Positions 1 to 7,084 of a stretch of 23,686 nt of DNA are shown here, piece by piece. The stretch lies in assembly GCA_023390635.1 (NCBI GenBank), contig JAEWCM010000201.1:1-23686 (forward strand), in the 5' to 3' direction. Below the pieces are notes generated by a model that saw nothing but the letters and a program-made list of their open reading frames with translations, did not search any database and was not told the origin of the DNA. A program made the translations under genes and the position numbers. Each line of letters opens with the position of its first letter. Positions within the stretch are counted from its first letter, which is position 1. The DNA comes from Bacillota bacterium. Lineage in GTDB: Bacteria; Bacillota; Desulfitobacteriia; Desulfitobacteriales; Desulfitobacteriaceae.

Positions 1-172
1 ACCTTCTTTCAGAAAATATATTAGTGAAGATGGCACTAGTTTAAACGATTCGGCGATAGGGGTAAAGAAAATCAAATTCAGGCGGGATTCCTTTTGTGAT
101 CGAGAAACTTAGTGGATAAATTAAAAGAAAACACGCCACACTAAACTGGAGAAATCTCAGTGAGGTGAATTT
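1..172. other. Upstream non-coding region of sleB
   Basis: No recognisable gene lies here. Forward frame 2 stays open from base 2 to a TAG at 110-112 (36 codons). It could be the tail of an upstream gene cut by the window edge, but the peptide matches nothing I know. No terminator hairpin was seen. The last 60 bases hold a possible sigma-G promoter and the sleB ribosome binding site (TGAGGTGA, about 161-168). Confidence 0.4.
114..143 (+). promoter_or_regulatory. Candidate sigma-G promoter of sleB-ypeB
   Basis: GGATA at 114-118 and CACACTA at 137-143 are separated by 18 bases. They resemble the forespore sigma-G elements GHATR and CATnnTA, each with one mismatch. The site lies 30 bases before the sleB start. 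In B. subtilis the sleB-ypeB operon is transcribed by sigma-G, so the position fits. The motif is short and this remains a suggestion. Confidence 0.35.
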
Positions 173-868
173 ATGGTTACACGGATGAGAAAAAAAATAT
201 GGATAGGCGGGGTCAGCATCATTGTTGCTTTGGCAATAATAAGCGGCCTGGCATTTGGTGCATTAGGGGATCGACTATTAGGGCGGGGCAGCAATGGGCC
301 GGAAGTTAAAGAATTGCAGACTCGCTTAACACAGTTGGGGTATCAACTAGGTTCTGTTGATGGTAAATTTGGTAGCAAGACAGAGAGCGCCGTTCGTCTT
401 TTCCAAAAAGAACATGGGCTGCGAGTCGATGGGCTGGCCGGAACTCAAACGATCAGCGAGTTAAAGAGATTGACTGGAGGCGGGACGAACGCCGGGGGAC
501 AGCAGGTAGGGACTAAGGAAAGTGATATAATGCTCGTGGCTCGTTGCGTCAACGCTGAAGCCAGAGGAGAGCCCTATGTGGGCCAGGTAGCGGTAGCGGC
601 GGTAATATATAACCGACTGGTTGACTCTGCGTTTCCTAAAACAATTGCTGGCATTATTTATCAGCCAAGAGCATTTTCCAGTGTTGACGACGGGCAAATC
701 AATCTGGCCCCATCTTCCAGTGCCATTAAAGCTGCCAGGGAGGCGGCAAGCGGATCGGATCCGTCGAAAGGAGCCCTTTTCTTTTTCAATCCGGCAAAAA
801 CATCCAATAAATATATTTGGTCCAGACCTCAGATTGTTAAAATTGGCAATCATATTTTTACGAAATAA
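173..868 (+). CDS. sleB: Spore cortex-lytic enzyme SleB
   Basis: This is a lytic transglycosylase that degrades cortex peptidoglycan containing muramic-delta-lactam during germination. The 231-residue protein begins with a hydrophobic segment (about 9-30) acting as a signal or anchor. A peptidoglycan-binding domain of the PG_binding_1 type follows (about 35-100, with the repeat-like QTRLTQLGY and VDGKFG). A glycine-rich linker leads to the SleB/CwlJ hydrolase domain (about 117-231). The NAEARGE motif at 127-133 carries the catalytic glutamate, probably Glu129. It is shorter than B. subtilis SleB (about 305 residues), mainly in the linker. The ATG at 173 has TGAGGTGA just upstream. The next gene is ypeB, 12 bases on, the usual partner that SleB needs for assembly into the spore. 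Confidence 0.93.
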   Translation: MVTRMRKKIWIGGVSIIVALAIISGLAFGALGDRLLGRGSNGPEVKELQTRLTQLGYQLGSVDGKFGSKTESAVRLFQKEHGLRVDGLAGTQTISELKRLTGGGTNAGGQQVGTKESDIMLVARCVNAEARGEPYVGQVAVAAVIYNRLVDSAFPKTIAGIIYQPRAFSSVDDGQINLAPSSSAIKAAREAASGSDPSKGALFFFNPAKTSNKYIWSRPQIVKIGNHIFTK

Positions 869-880
869 GGGGGTGAATCA

Positions 881-2254
881 ATGGTTAAAAACGGAAAAAA
901 TATCTGGATTGGTATTTTAGGGGTGAGCCTAGTTGCCGCTTTGACTTGGGGAATTATTAGCTATCGCTCTCTCCAAGAATATAAGCTGACGGTGGAAAAC
1001 AGTAACAGGCGGGCTTTTGCGGAATTTGCCAGCCAGTTGGATCAATTGGAGACAGATATGGTTAAACAGGATGTGGCCAATTCTTCATCACAAAGAGTTT
1101 TATACTTAAGCAAAATCGCCACTCTCAGCAGTTCGGCGGCATCAGATTTAGCCCAGCTGCCTGCCGAACAGGCCGGTTTGAGTTATATTGGACAGTTCCT
1201 TACCCAGACTGGGGAGTTTACCGGTTTAGTAGCGCAAAAAACAGCGGATAAAGGGGCCGTTACACCGGAAGATGAGAAATCGTTGACAACATTACGTACT
1301 ACAATGCAAAGTGTCAATACAACAGTCCAAAGCCTGGCGGCCAGAACAGCAGCGGAAAATTTAAGCTGGCTGGATGAAAAACCTTCATTGTGGCAACGGT
1401 TGGGTTTCGACGGCCCTAAAGTGGCCAATGCCACGGCAGAAGGTCAGGAAGCTTCCGCTAAATCGGTGCGTTCCGGATTGGACCAATTGGATGCCAGCTT
1501 ACAGAAACTGCCTCCGTTTACCTACGAAGGCGAATATTCCTCACGCACAGTAGGAAAGCCATTAGGATTGCCTCAAGGATCGGTAAATCAGCAGCAGGCC
1601 CAAAAAATTGCTCAGGAATTTTTAACCAAGGTTGGATATGCTGGAGCTAATCCGGAGTTTGCAGGCGAAACTCAGGGAGACCTGGGCGGATTTGCCTGGA
1701 ACTATAAGGAGGCCTATTTGGAGATCAGTCGGCAGGGCGGAGCGGTCGTCATTTATCGGGATCAACGTCCATCGCAAATCCGGACTATGGATTTAGCTGC
1801 AGTGAAGAAGCAGGCAGGTGCGATTCTCCAAAGTTTGGGCTGGGGTTTAGTAATTACCTCTACGGAGGACTTTGGCTCTTATGTCAATGTGGAGGCTGTA
1901 GCGGAGGAGAGTGGCATAAGAATTTATCCCGATAAAGTAAGGCTGGTCATCGGAACTGATAATGGGCAATTGTTGGGACTGGATGCGACACCTTATTATG
2001 CATTCCATCAGAAGCGTAATTTGAATAAAGGATTATCGCTGGATCAGGCCCGCAGTAAGTTGAGGTCAGGATTTGAAATAAAAGAGAACCGCCTGGCGGT
2101 TGTGTCAGTGCCCAACAATAAAGAGGTGTTGTGCTATGAATTCCGTGGTGTCCGCAACCAGGAAGAATATTTGATCTATATTAATGCAATTAACGGAAAT
2201 GAAGAAAAAATAGACCGGATTATTCAGACGCCGCGAGGGGAATACCTGAAATAA
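881..2254 (+). CDS. ypeB: Germination protein YpeB
   Basis: YpeB is required for stable incorporation of SleB in the dormant spore. The 457-residue protein has one N-terminal membrane anchor (about 8-26), a long helical region with many Gln, Ser and Ala residues (about 35-215), and a C-terminal half with repeated PepSY-like units beginning near the QQQAQKIAQEFL stretch (about 237 onward). Its length matches the family (about 450). The start ATG follows AAGGGGGTGAATCA. It is only 12 bases from sleB, so the two form an operon. A tandem hairpin region follows, with no other gene in the unit. The assignment rests on family resemblance plus the diagnostic sleB neighbour. Confidence 0.92.
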   Translation: MVKNGKNIWIGILGVSLVAALTWGIISYRSLQEYKLTVENSNRRAFAEFASQLDQLETDMVKQDVANSSSQRVLYLSKIATLSSSAASDLAQLPAEQAGLSYIGQFLTQTGEFTGLVAQKTADKGAVTPEDEKSLTTLRTTMQSVNTTVQSLAARTAAENLSWLDEKPSLWQRLGFDGPKVANATAEGQEASAKSVRSGLDQLDASLQKLPPFTYEGEYSSRTVGKPLGLPQGSVNQQQAQKIAQEFLTKVGYAGANPEFAGETQGDLGGFAWNYKEAYLEISRQGGAVVIYRDQRPSQIRTMDLAAVKKQAGAILQSLGWGLVITSTEDFGSYVNVEAVAEESGIRIYPDKVRLVIGTDNGQLLGLDATPYYAFHQKRNLNKGLSLDQARSKLRSGFEIKENRLAVVSVPNNKEVLCYEFRGVRNQEEYLIYINAINGNEEKIDRIIQTPRGEYLK

Positions 2255-2267
2255 CAGTATATTCAAT

Positions 2268-2307
2268 TAAGGGCTGTCAAACTGAGAAATCAGTAGGGCA
2301 GCCCTTA
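2268..2307 (+). terminator. Nested hairpin downstream of ypeB
   Basis: TAAGGGCTG at 2268-2276 pairs perfectly with CAGCCCTTA at 2299-2307. The 22-base interior holds a second small hairpin (ACTGA-GAAA-TCAGT, 2281-2294). No T-run follows, so it is either a weak terminator, a 3' stability element or part of a larger structure with the next hairpin. It lies 13 bases after the ypeB stop. Confidence 0.5.
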
Positions 2308-2313
2308 TCGCAT

Positions 2314-2373
2314 CTAGTACAGCGTTCGCTAATTCCTTGTGACTGCTTATTTAGCGAGCGCTGTACTAGTTTT
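2314..2373 (+). repeat. Long 19-bp inverted repeat, terminator-like or mobile palindrome
   Basis: The arm at 2314-2332 (CTAGTACAGCGTTCGCTAA) pairs with 2351-2369 along all 19 positions. The only non-Watson-Crick position is one that becomes G-U in RNA. The loop is 18 bases. Four Ts (2370-2373) follow, as in a poor intrinsic terminator on the + strand. The stem is longer than a typical terminator needs, so a palindromic repeat family (REP/MITE-like) is the main alternative. No coding region overlaps it. Confidence 0.6.
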
Positions 2374-2476
2374 GCAGCCGTCGCTTTTATGATAAACTCA
2401 TTGTTAGAGTAAATCGTATAGAAAATCTGCAGAAAGCATTCAGAGGAATTAAATTTGGAAAGGATAGAAATGATAG

Positions 2477-2905
2477 GTGGAATACCATTCACAAGTTAAG
2501 GTTACGGGCATTCAGCATTTCCCTGATGGCCGGGAGGATTGCGTTGAATATATTACATCGGGAACTCTGGTTTCCCAACCGGAAGGGCGGTTTAAACTGA
2601 TCTACGAAGAACCGGCGAATGGGGAATCTGACAAGGTGAAGACGCTGGTCAGTGTCGAAGGCGAGAAAGTAACAACACACCGCTGGGGAGAACCGGAATA
2701 TAAATTAGAGTATGAAGCGGGTAAGGTGTTTGAGGGTTTATATAAAGTGCCATATGGGGTTTGGAAAATTAAGATTGTTACTCATAATTTAGAGTATAAC
2801 TTGACAGCGCATGAGGGACGTATTAGGCTAAAATATGACCTTTTTATCGAAGGAAATAATATCAGCCGAAACAGCATGGAGATAATAATTAAGGAGGCCC
2901 ACTGA
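2477..2905 (+). CDS. DUF1934 (YwiB-type) beta-barrel protein
   Basis: This 142-residue protein has no clear signal peptide and resembles the DUF1934/YwiB family, small calycin-like beta-barrels commonly encoded just upstream of argS. Alternating hydrophobic and charged residues throughout suggest an all-beta fold, for example around EYKLEYEAGKVFEG and GVWKIKIVTHNLEYN. No catalytic motif is visible and the molecular function of the family is not known to me. The start is GTG at 2477. An in-frame TAG directly precedes it, so no earlier start is possible, and GGAAAGGA lies about 12 bases upstream. The stop overlaps the argS start by one base (TGATG), so the two genes are probably translationally coupled. 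Confidence 0.8.
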   Translation: MEYHSQVKVTGIQHFPDGREDCVEYITSGTLVSQPEGRFKLIYEEPANGESDKVKTLVSVEGEKVTTHRWGEPEYKLEYEAGKVFEGLYKVPYGVWKIKIVTHNLEYNLTAHEGRIRLKYDLFIEGNNISRNSMEIIIKEAH

Positions 2906-4587
2906 TGAGTCTTTATGAAGAAATAAAAACTAATATTCATCAAGCCATGATATCCGCAGCCCAAGCAGCTCAAGAGGCAGGAGAACTCCAATTTGGGGAG
3001 ATTCCTTCATTTGTGATTGAGGAACCGAGAGAGCGGCAGTTCGGAGATCTGGCTACAAATCTGGCGATGGTGCTGACAAAACAAGCCCGCCGCGCTCCTC
3101 GGGAAATTGCGGAGATTTTGCTAAAACATCTGCAGAAGGATAAAACCTGGATTGAAAAGGCGGAGATTGCCGGTCCGGGGTTTATCAATTTATATCTTAA
3201 TTCAGAGTGGCTTACAGGCGTAATTCCGGAGATAGTGGAACAAGGGAAGGATTATGGACGGGTTAATCTCGGGCAAGGGAAGAAGGTTCAAGTGGAGTTT
3301 GTCAGTGCTAACCCGACTGGCCTCCTGCATATGGGCAATGCGCGGGGAGCGGCATTGGGAGACAGTCTTGCTGCCCTTTTGGAGCGGGCAGGCTATGAAG
3401 TTAGCAGGGAGTTTTATATTAATGATGCCGGAAATCAAATTTATAATTTTGGTTTGTCTTTAGAGGCTCGTTATTTGGAGGCCTTTGGACAGACGGTAGA
3501 GTTTCCGGAAAACGGTTATCATGGTGAAGATTTGATTGATACTGTAAAAGGACTGATTGAAAAGGTCGGGAACAAATACCTGAATATGGAGTCTGAGCTG
3601 CGTCGAGAATTCTTAGTGCGCTATGCTTTGGACGAGAAGCTTACTGCTATCAAAGAAACACTTATGGATTTCGGTGTAGAATATGATGTGTGGTTCAGTG
3701 AGCAATCGCTTCACGATTCAGGAGCAGTACAAAAAACGATTGAGGTGCTGGAGCAAAAAAACTATATTTACGAGAAGGATGGAGCTCTTTGGCTTAAGTC
3801 TACTGTTTTAGGCGATGAAAAAGATGAAGTTTTGGTAAGGAACAACGGTACCCCGACCTATTTTGCCGGAGATATTGCGTATCATAAAAATAAATTTGAC
3901 CGGGGATTTGATTGGGTTATTAATATTTGGGGTGCCGACCATCATGGACATGTGGCAAGAATGAAAGGGGCAATGCAGGCTCTGGACTATAATCCTGATG
4001 CCCTTCAGGTCATTCTGATGCAGTTGGTCAGACTGATCCAGGACGGTGAAATAGTGCGCATGTCTAAGCGGTCAGGACGCTATATCACCTTGAGGGAGCT
4101 AATTGATGAGGTAGGAAAAGATGCCGCCCGTTTCTTCTTTATTCTTCGTGACCCTGATTCAACGGTAGAATTTGATTTAGACTTGGCTAAGTCACAGTCT
4201 TCGGACAACCCTGTCTATTATGTCCAGTATGCTCATGCTCGTCTTTGCAGCATTCTGCGCCAGGCTCAGGATAATGGTCTGGACCTGGATCTACCCAATC
4301 ATGACGAGTTGAGTCTATTAACCAGTAGGGAAGAAGAATCTTTGCTGAAGAAACTGGCCGATTATCCCGGGGAGATCGGTTTGGCAGCCCGTACTCAGGA
4401 ACCGCACCGATTAGCTCGCTATGTACTTGATCTGGCCTCTCTTTTCCATACCTTTTATAATAGTCAGAGGGTTTTGGTAGAGGATGAAGGTCTGAGAAAA
4501 TCGCGCCTTGCTTTGGTGCGGTCAACAAAACAAGTAATAGCCAATGTGCTGGGAATTATCGGGGTGACAGCACCGGAAAGAATGTAA
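2905..4587 (+). CDS. argS: Arginyl-tRNA synthetase
   Basis: This cytoplasmic class I synthetase charges tRNA-Arg with arginine. The 560-residue length is normal. An N-terminal additional domain (about 1-105) is followed by the Rossmann catalytic core with the HIGH-type motif LHMGN at 141-145. The KMSKS-type loop is RMSKRSG (385-391), and the C-terminal anticodon-binding DALR domain (about 440-560) includes YVQYAHARLCSILR. AAGGAGG at 2891-2897 precedes the ATG, which overlaps the stop of the DUF1934 gene. No T-box leader was seen upstream. After the stop, 92 bases precede rpoE and hold a promoter for that gene. Confidence 0.97.
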   Translation: MSLYEEIKTNIHQAMISAAQAAQEAGELQFGEIPSFVIEEPRERQFGDLATNLAMVLTKQARRAPREIAEILLKHLQKDKTWIEKAEIAGPGFINLYLNSEWLTGVIPEIVEQGKDYGRVNLGQGKKVQVEFVSANPTGLLHMGNARGAALGDSLAALLERAGYEVSREFYINDAGNQIYNFGLSLEARYLEAFGQTVEFPENGYHGEDLIDTVKGLIEKVGNKYLNMESELRREFLVRYALDEKLTAIKETLMDFGVEYDVWFSEQSLHDSGAVQKTIEVLEQKNYIYEKDGALWLKSTVLGDEKDEVLVRNNGTPTYFAGDIAYHKNKFDRGFDWVINIWGADHHGHVARMKGAMQALDYNPDALQVILMQLVRLIQDGEIVRMSKRSGRYITLRELIDEVGKDAARFFFILRDPDSTVEFDLDLAKSQSSDNPVYYVQYAHARLCSILRQAQDNGLDLDLPNHDELSLLTSREEESLLKKLADYPGEIGLAARTQEPHRLARYVLDLASLFHTFYNSQRVLVEDEGLRKSRLALVRSTKQVIANVLGIIGVTAPERM

Positions 4588-4614
4588 AAGTATCAAGAAA
4601 AATTTTTTAACATT

Positions 4615-4644
4615 GCAGGAAATTTTTAGGGCGAAGTCGAATAT
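4615..4644 (+). promoter_or_regulatory. Sigma-H-type promoter of rpoE
   Basis: GCAGGAAAT (4615-4623) and GTCGAATAT (4636-4644) are 12 bases apart. Both match the B. subtilis sigma-H consensus (RnAGGAwWW, 11-13 bases, RnnGAATww) at every position. The predicted start near 4650 leaves about 30 bases to the rpoE start. Sigma-H drives early sporulation and transition-phase genes. The match is seen directly; use by sigma-H is inferred. Confidence 0.6.
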
Positions 4645-4679
4645 ACTTAGGCATAAAATTACTGGAGGGCGGTGATTTT

Positions 4680-5102
4680 TTGCCCCACTCTTTAAACTAC
4701 AAACCGATAGCGAATGAAGCGGATTTGGTGTACAAAGTTTTGGAATTGAACGGACGCCCGATGAATTATCAGAGCTTAATTACTGAGGTTCTGAATCAAA
4801 TGGACTCCCCAGTCTCTCCGGCTCGAATATCAATGATTCTCACAACTATTAATCTTGATACACGATTTATCTATGTAGGGCAAGGCGAATGGGCGTTGAA
4901 GGCTTGGCTTCCAGCAAAAGGAAACAGACGGTCGGCGGGAGTCTCTTTGTTAAATAAAGCCAGTGCCAATAATGGTAAAGTGAAAATTGCCGAACCAGAA
5001 GGGGATATCGAAGAGAGCGATTTGGAAATAAATGAGTATGAGGAAGAACAAGAGGATGTGGACTCGTTTGATGAGGGAGAACTTCATCAAGAATCATGGT
5101 AG
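4680..5102 (+). CDS. rpoE: RNA polymerase delta subunit
   Basis: Delta is a Firmicutes-specific RNA polymerase subunit that speeds recycling of polymerase and modulates promoter selectivity. The 140-residue protein has an N-terminal winged-helix HARE-HTH domain (about 10-80; LVYKVLELNGRPMNYQSL is typical). A basic patch near 79-84 leads to a very acidic C-terminal tail (about 103-140, EYEEEQEDVDSFDEGE), the hallmark of delta. The tail is shorter than in B. subtilis (173 residues in total). The start is TTG at 4680 with GGAGGGCGGTGA upstream; no ATG fits the frame. The neighbour pyrG is the same as in Bacillus. The promoter upstream is sigma-H-like, so expression may rise on entry to stationary phase. 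Confidence 0.88.
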   Translation: MPHSLNYKPIANEADLVYKVLELNGRPMNYQSLITEVLNQMDSPVSPARISMILTTINLDTRFIYVGQGEWALKAWLPAKGNRRSAGVSLLNKASANNGKVKIAEPEGDIEESDLEINEYEEEQEDVDSFDEGELHQESW

Positions 5103-5127
5103 ATTTTAATATTGCCTTAACCCTTCC

Positions 5128-5156
5128 TTGACAAGCCTGTATGAGTGGGCTAGAAT
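5128..5156 (+). promoter_or_regulatory. Sigma-A promoter of pyrG
   Basis: TTGACA (5128-5133) and TAGAAT (5151-5156) are 17 bases apart, close to the ideal housekeeping promoter. Transcription should begin near 5162-5163 (G or A). That places the following hairpin with its T-run inside the leader of the pyrG transcript. Confidence 0.82.
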
Positions 5157-5175
5157 AAATTGAAGTGAGGAAAAT

Positions 5176-5210
5176 AAAGCTAGTGCGTTTAAACCGGACT
5201 AGCTTTTTTT
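5176..5210 (+). terminator. Intrinsic terminator/attenuator in the pyrG leader
   Basis: AAAGCTAGT (5176-5184) pairs perfectly with ACTAGCTTT (5198-5206) around a 13-base loop, and seven Ts (5204-5210) end the element. It lies about 48 bases downstream of the predicted pyrG start site. It can act both as the end signal of the rpoE transcript and as an attenuator of pyrG. B. subtilis pyrG has a leader terminator in the same place. Here, however, neither a GGGC start nor a pyrimidine-rich 5' arm is present, so the poly-G antitermination known there is not supported. Confidence 0.75.
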
Positions 5211-5315
5211 ATGTAATGCGGACCGGAAATGACCTGAGTATGAGCGAGCCGGATTTGCTTGAATTTTATGAAAGGTTAGTGGGAAGCGGTAAGTCTAGGA
5301 AGGGGAAGTTTAGGT

Positions 5316-6917
5316 ATGACAAAGTTTATTTTTGTAACTGGCGGGGTGGTGTCTTCTTTAGGGAAGGGGATTACAGCTGCTTCCTTGGGTCGCCTGCTGA
5401 AAAGTCGTGGGTTTAAGGTGGAAATCCAAAAGTTTGATCCTTACATTAATTTTGATCCTGGAACGATGAGTCCTTATCAGCATGGAGAAGTGTTCGTGAC
5501 TGATGATGGTGCGGAAACGGATTTGGATTTGGGACATTATGAACGTTTTATTGATGTTCCTCTCTCCAAGAGCAGCAATGTTACCACAGGAAAAATTTAT
5601 TGGTCTGTTATCAGCAAAGAGAGAAAAGGCGATTTCCTGGGAGGGACGGTTCAGGTCATTCCCCACATTACGAATGAAATTAAAGAACGGGTTTATCGTA
5701 TTGCCAGAGAGAGCCATCCAGATGTGGTCATTACAGAAATTGGCGGCACTGTGGGCGATATGGAATCACTACCTTTTTTGGAGGCCATTCGTCAGATTCG
5801 CGGCGATATCGGCAGGGAGAATGTGATCTATATTCATGTTACCCTTGTGCCCTACCTTGCTGCCTCAGGAGAGTTAAAGACCAAACCTACCCAGCATTCA
5901 GTGAAGGAATTGCGGGGGATCGGGATCCAGCCGAACATTATTGTCTGCCGCTCTGAGCAGGCGATTTCCGAAGATATGAAGGAAAAGCTGGCTCTCCTTT
6001 GCGATATTGACAGGAAGGCTATTATTAATACGGTAGATGCACCGACGATTTATGAAGTACCTTTGACTTTACAAGCCGAGGGGCTTGATGATATTGTCCT
6101 GCACCATTTAGGGCTGGAAGCTCCGCCGGCGGATATGACTGAGTGGCGTGAAATGGTGGAAAAGATTAAATCTCCCACCAAAAAGGTGGAAATTGCCATT
6201 GTGGGAAAATATGTGGCTTTGCCTGACGCTTATCTAAGTGTGGCTGAAGCGCTGCGTCATGCTGGGGTGGAAATGGACACCAAAGTTACTATTCGTTGGG
6301 TGAACTCTGAAGAAATTGAGAAGTGCTCACCAGAGGATTATCTTCATGGAGTAGACGGAATTCTAGTTCCTGGCGGATTTGGAAACCGAGGCATCGAGGG
6401 GAAAATTGAAGCCATTCGTTATGCCCGGGAAAACAAAATACCCTTCTTGGGAATTTGTTTAGGCATGCAATGTGCCGTCATTGAATTTGCCCGCAATGTA
6501 TGTGGCATGAATCATGCCAACAGCTCAGAGTTTGATCTTGACACGGAATTCCCAGTCATTGATTTGCTTCCTGAGCAAAAGGATATAGAGGATAAGGGGG
6601 GGACGATGCGGTTAGGCATTTCTCCCGTTAAGATCGGAGAGATCAGCAAGTCTTGTGATTTGTATGGCGAACAGGTGATTTATGAGCGGCACCGTCACCG
6701 TTATGAAGTGAATAACCAATTCCGGGAAAAATTAGAGCAATGTGGACTGGAATTTACCGGAACTTCTCCGGATGGAAGATTGGTGGAAATTATTGAATAC
6801 CCTGACCATCCATGGTTTGTTGCTTCCCAATTCCATCCTGAATTCAAGTCTCGTCCCAATCGCCCTCACCCCTTATTTAGAGGATTTGTGCGAGCGGCTT
6901 TAAAAAAGGAACAATAG
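5316..6917 (+). CDS. pyrG: CTP synthase
   Basis: CTP synthase makes CTP from UTP, ATP and glutamine, the last step of pyrimidine nucleotide synthesis. The 533-residue length is normal. The N-terminal synthetase domain (about 1-265) opens with KFIFVTGGVVSSLGKG, containing the P-loop, and has the conserved DPYINFDPGTMSPYQHGEVFV region. The C-terminal class I glutamine amidotransferase domain (about 290-533) carries Cys381 in GICLGMQ, with His507 and Glu509 (QFHPEF) completing the triad. The ATG at 5316 has AAGGGGAAG upstream. The gene has its own sigma-A promoter, a 150-base leader with a terminator hairpin, and a terminator after the stop, so it is probably a single-gene unit controlled in its leader. 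Confidence 0.98.
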   Translation: MTKFIFVTGGVVSSLGKGITAASLGRLLKSRGFKVEIQKFDPYINFDPGTMSPYQHGEVFVTDDGAETDLDLGHYERFIDVPLSKSSNVTTGKIYWSVISKERKGDFLGGTVQVIPHITNEIKERVYRIARESHPDVVITEIGGTVGDMESLPFLEAIRQIRGDIGRENVIYIHVTLVPYLAASGELKTKPTQHSVKELRGIGIQPNIIVCRSEQAISEDMKEKLALLCDIDRKAIINTVDAPTIYEVPLTLQAEGLDDIVLHHLGLEAPPADMTEWREMVEKIKSPTKKVEIAIVGKYVALPDAYLSVAEALRHAGVEMDTKVTIRWVNSEEIEKCSPEDYLHGVDGILVPGGFGNRGIEGKIEAIRYARENKIPFLGICLGMQCAVIEFARNVCGMNHANSSEFDLDTEFPVIDLLPEQKDIEDKGGTMRLGISPVKIGEISKSCDLYGEQVIYERHRHRYEVNNQFREKLEQCGLEFTGTSPDGRLVEIIEYPDHPWFVASQFHPEFKSRPNRPHPLFRGFVRAALKKEQ

Positions 6918-6926
6918 ATGGAGAAT

Positions 6927-6965
6927 TAAAGAGTTCTGCACCCGGAAGGGGGTAAGAACTCTTTA
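6927..6965 (+). terminator. Terminator after pyrG
   Basis: TAAAGAGTTCT (6927-6937) pairs perfectly over 11 bp with AGAACTCTTTA (6955-6965), and a small inner CCC-GGAA-GGG hairpin caps the loop. The T-tract is weak (CTTTATATT). It begins 10 bases after the pyrG stop. Confidence 0.78.
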
Positions 6966-7007
6966 TATTAGCTAGATGTCACCCAGCTGCTTAAGTGGAT
7001 AGGCTGA

Positions 7008-7036
7008 TTGAATGAAAAAGTGGCAATAACTATAAC
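7008..7036 (+). promoter_or_regulatory. Sigma-A promoter of the FemX-like/racemase-like cassette
   Basis: TTGAAT (7008-7013), a 17-base spacer and TATAAC (7031-7036) form a good housekeeping promoter. It comes after the pyrG terminator and about 50 bases before the next start codon, so the following two genes appear to form a separate unit. Confidence 0.6.
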
Positions 7037-7084
7037 TATGTTATTTTAAGGGTGAGAAAAAAGCGGAGAAGGAGGGCTGCTGCC

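Noticed and set aside
2277..2492. A 71-codon minus-strand frame in the ypeB-argS gap with several cysteines at its end
   Set aside because: It is made of the two palindromes read in reverse and has no convincing start signal; the RNA structure explains the region better.
2905..4587. Possible T-box control of argS
   Set aside because: No specifier stem, T-box sequence or terminator/antiterminator pair was found in the short upstream region; the gene overlaps its upstream neighbour.
5165..5416. An 83-codon frame across the pyrG leader and start
   Set aside because: It runs through the terminator hairpin and T-run and overlaps pyrG in another frame. No ribosome binding site or family resemblance.
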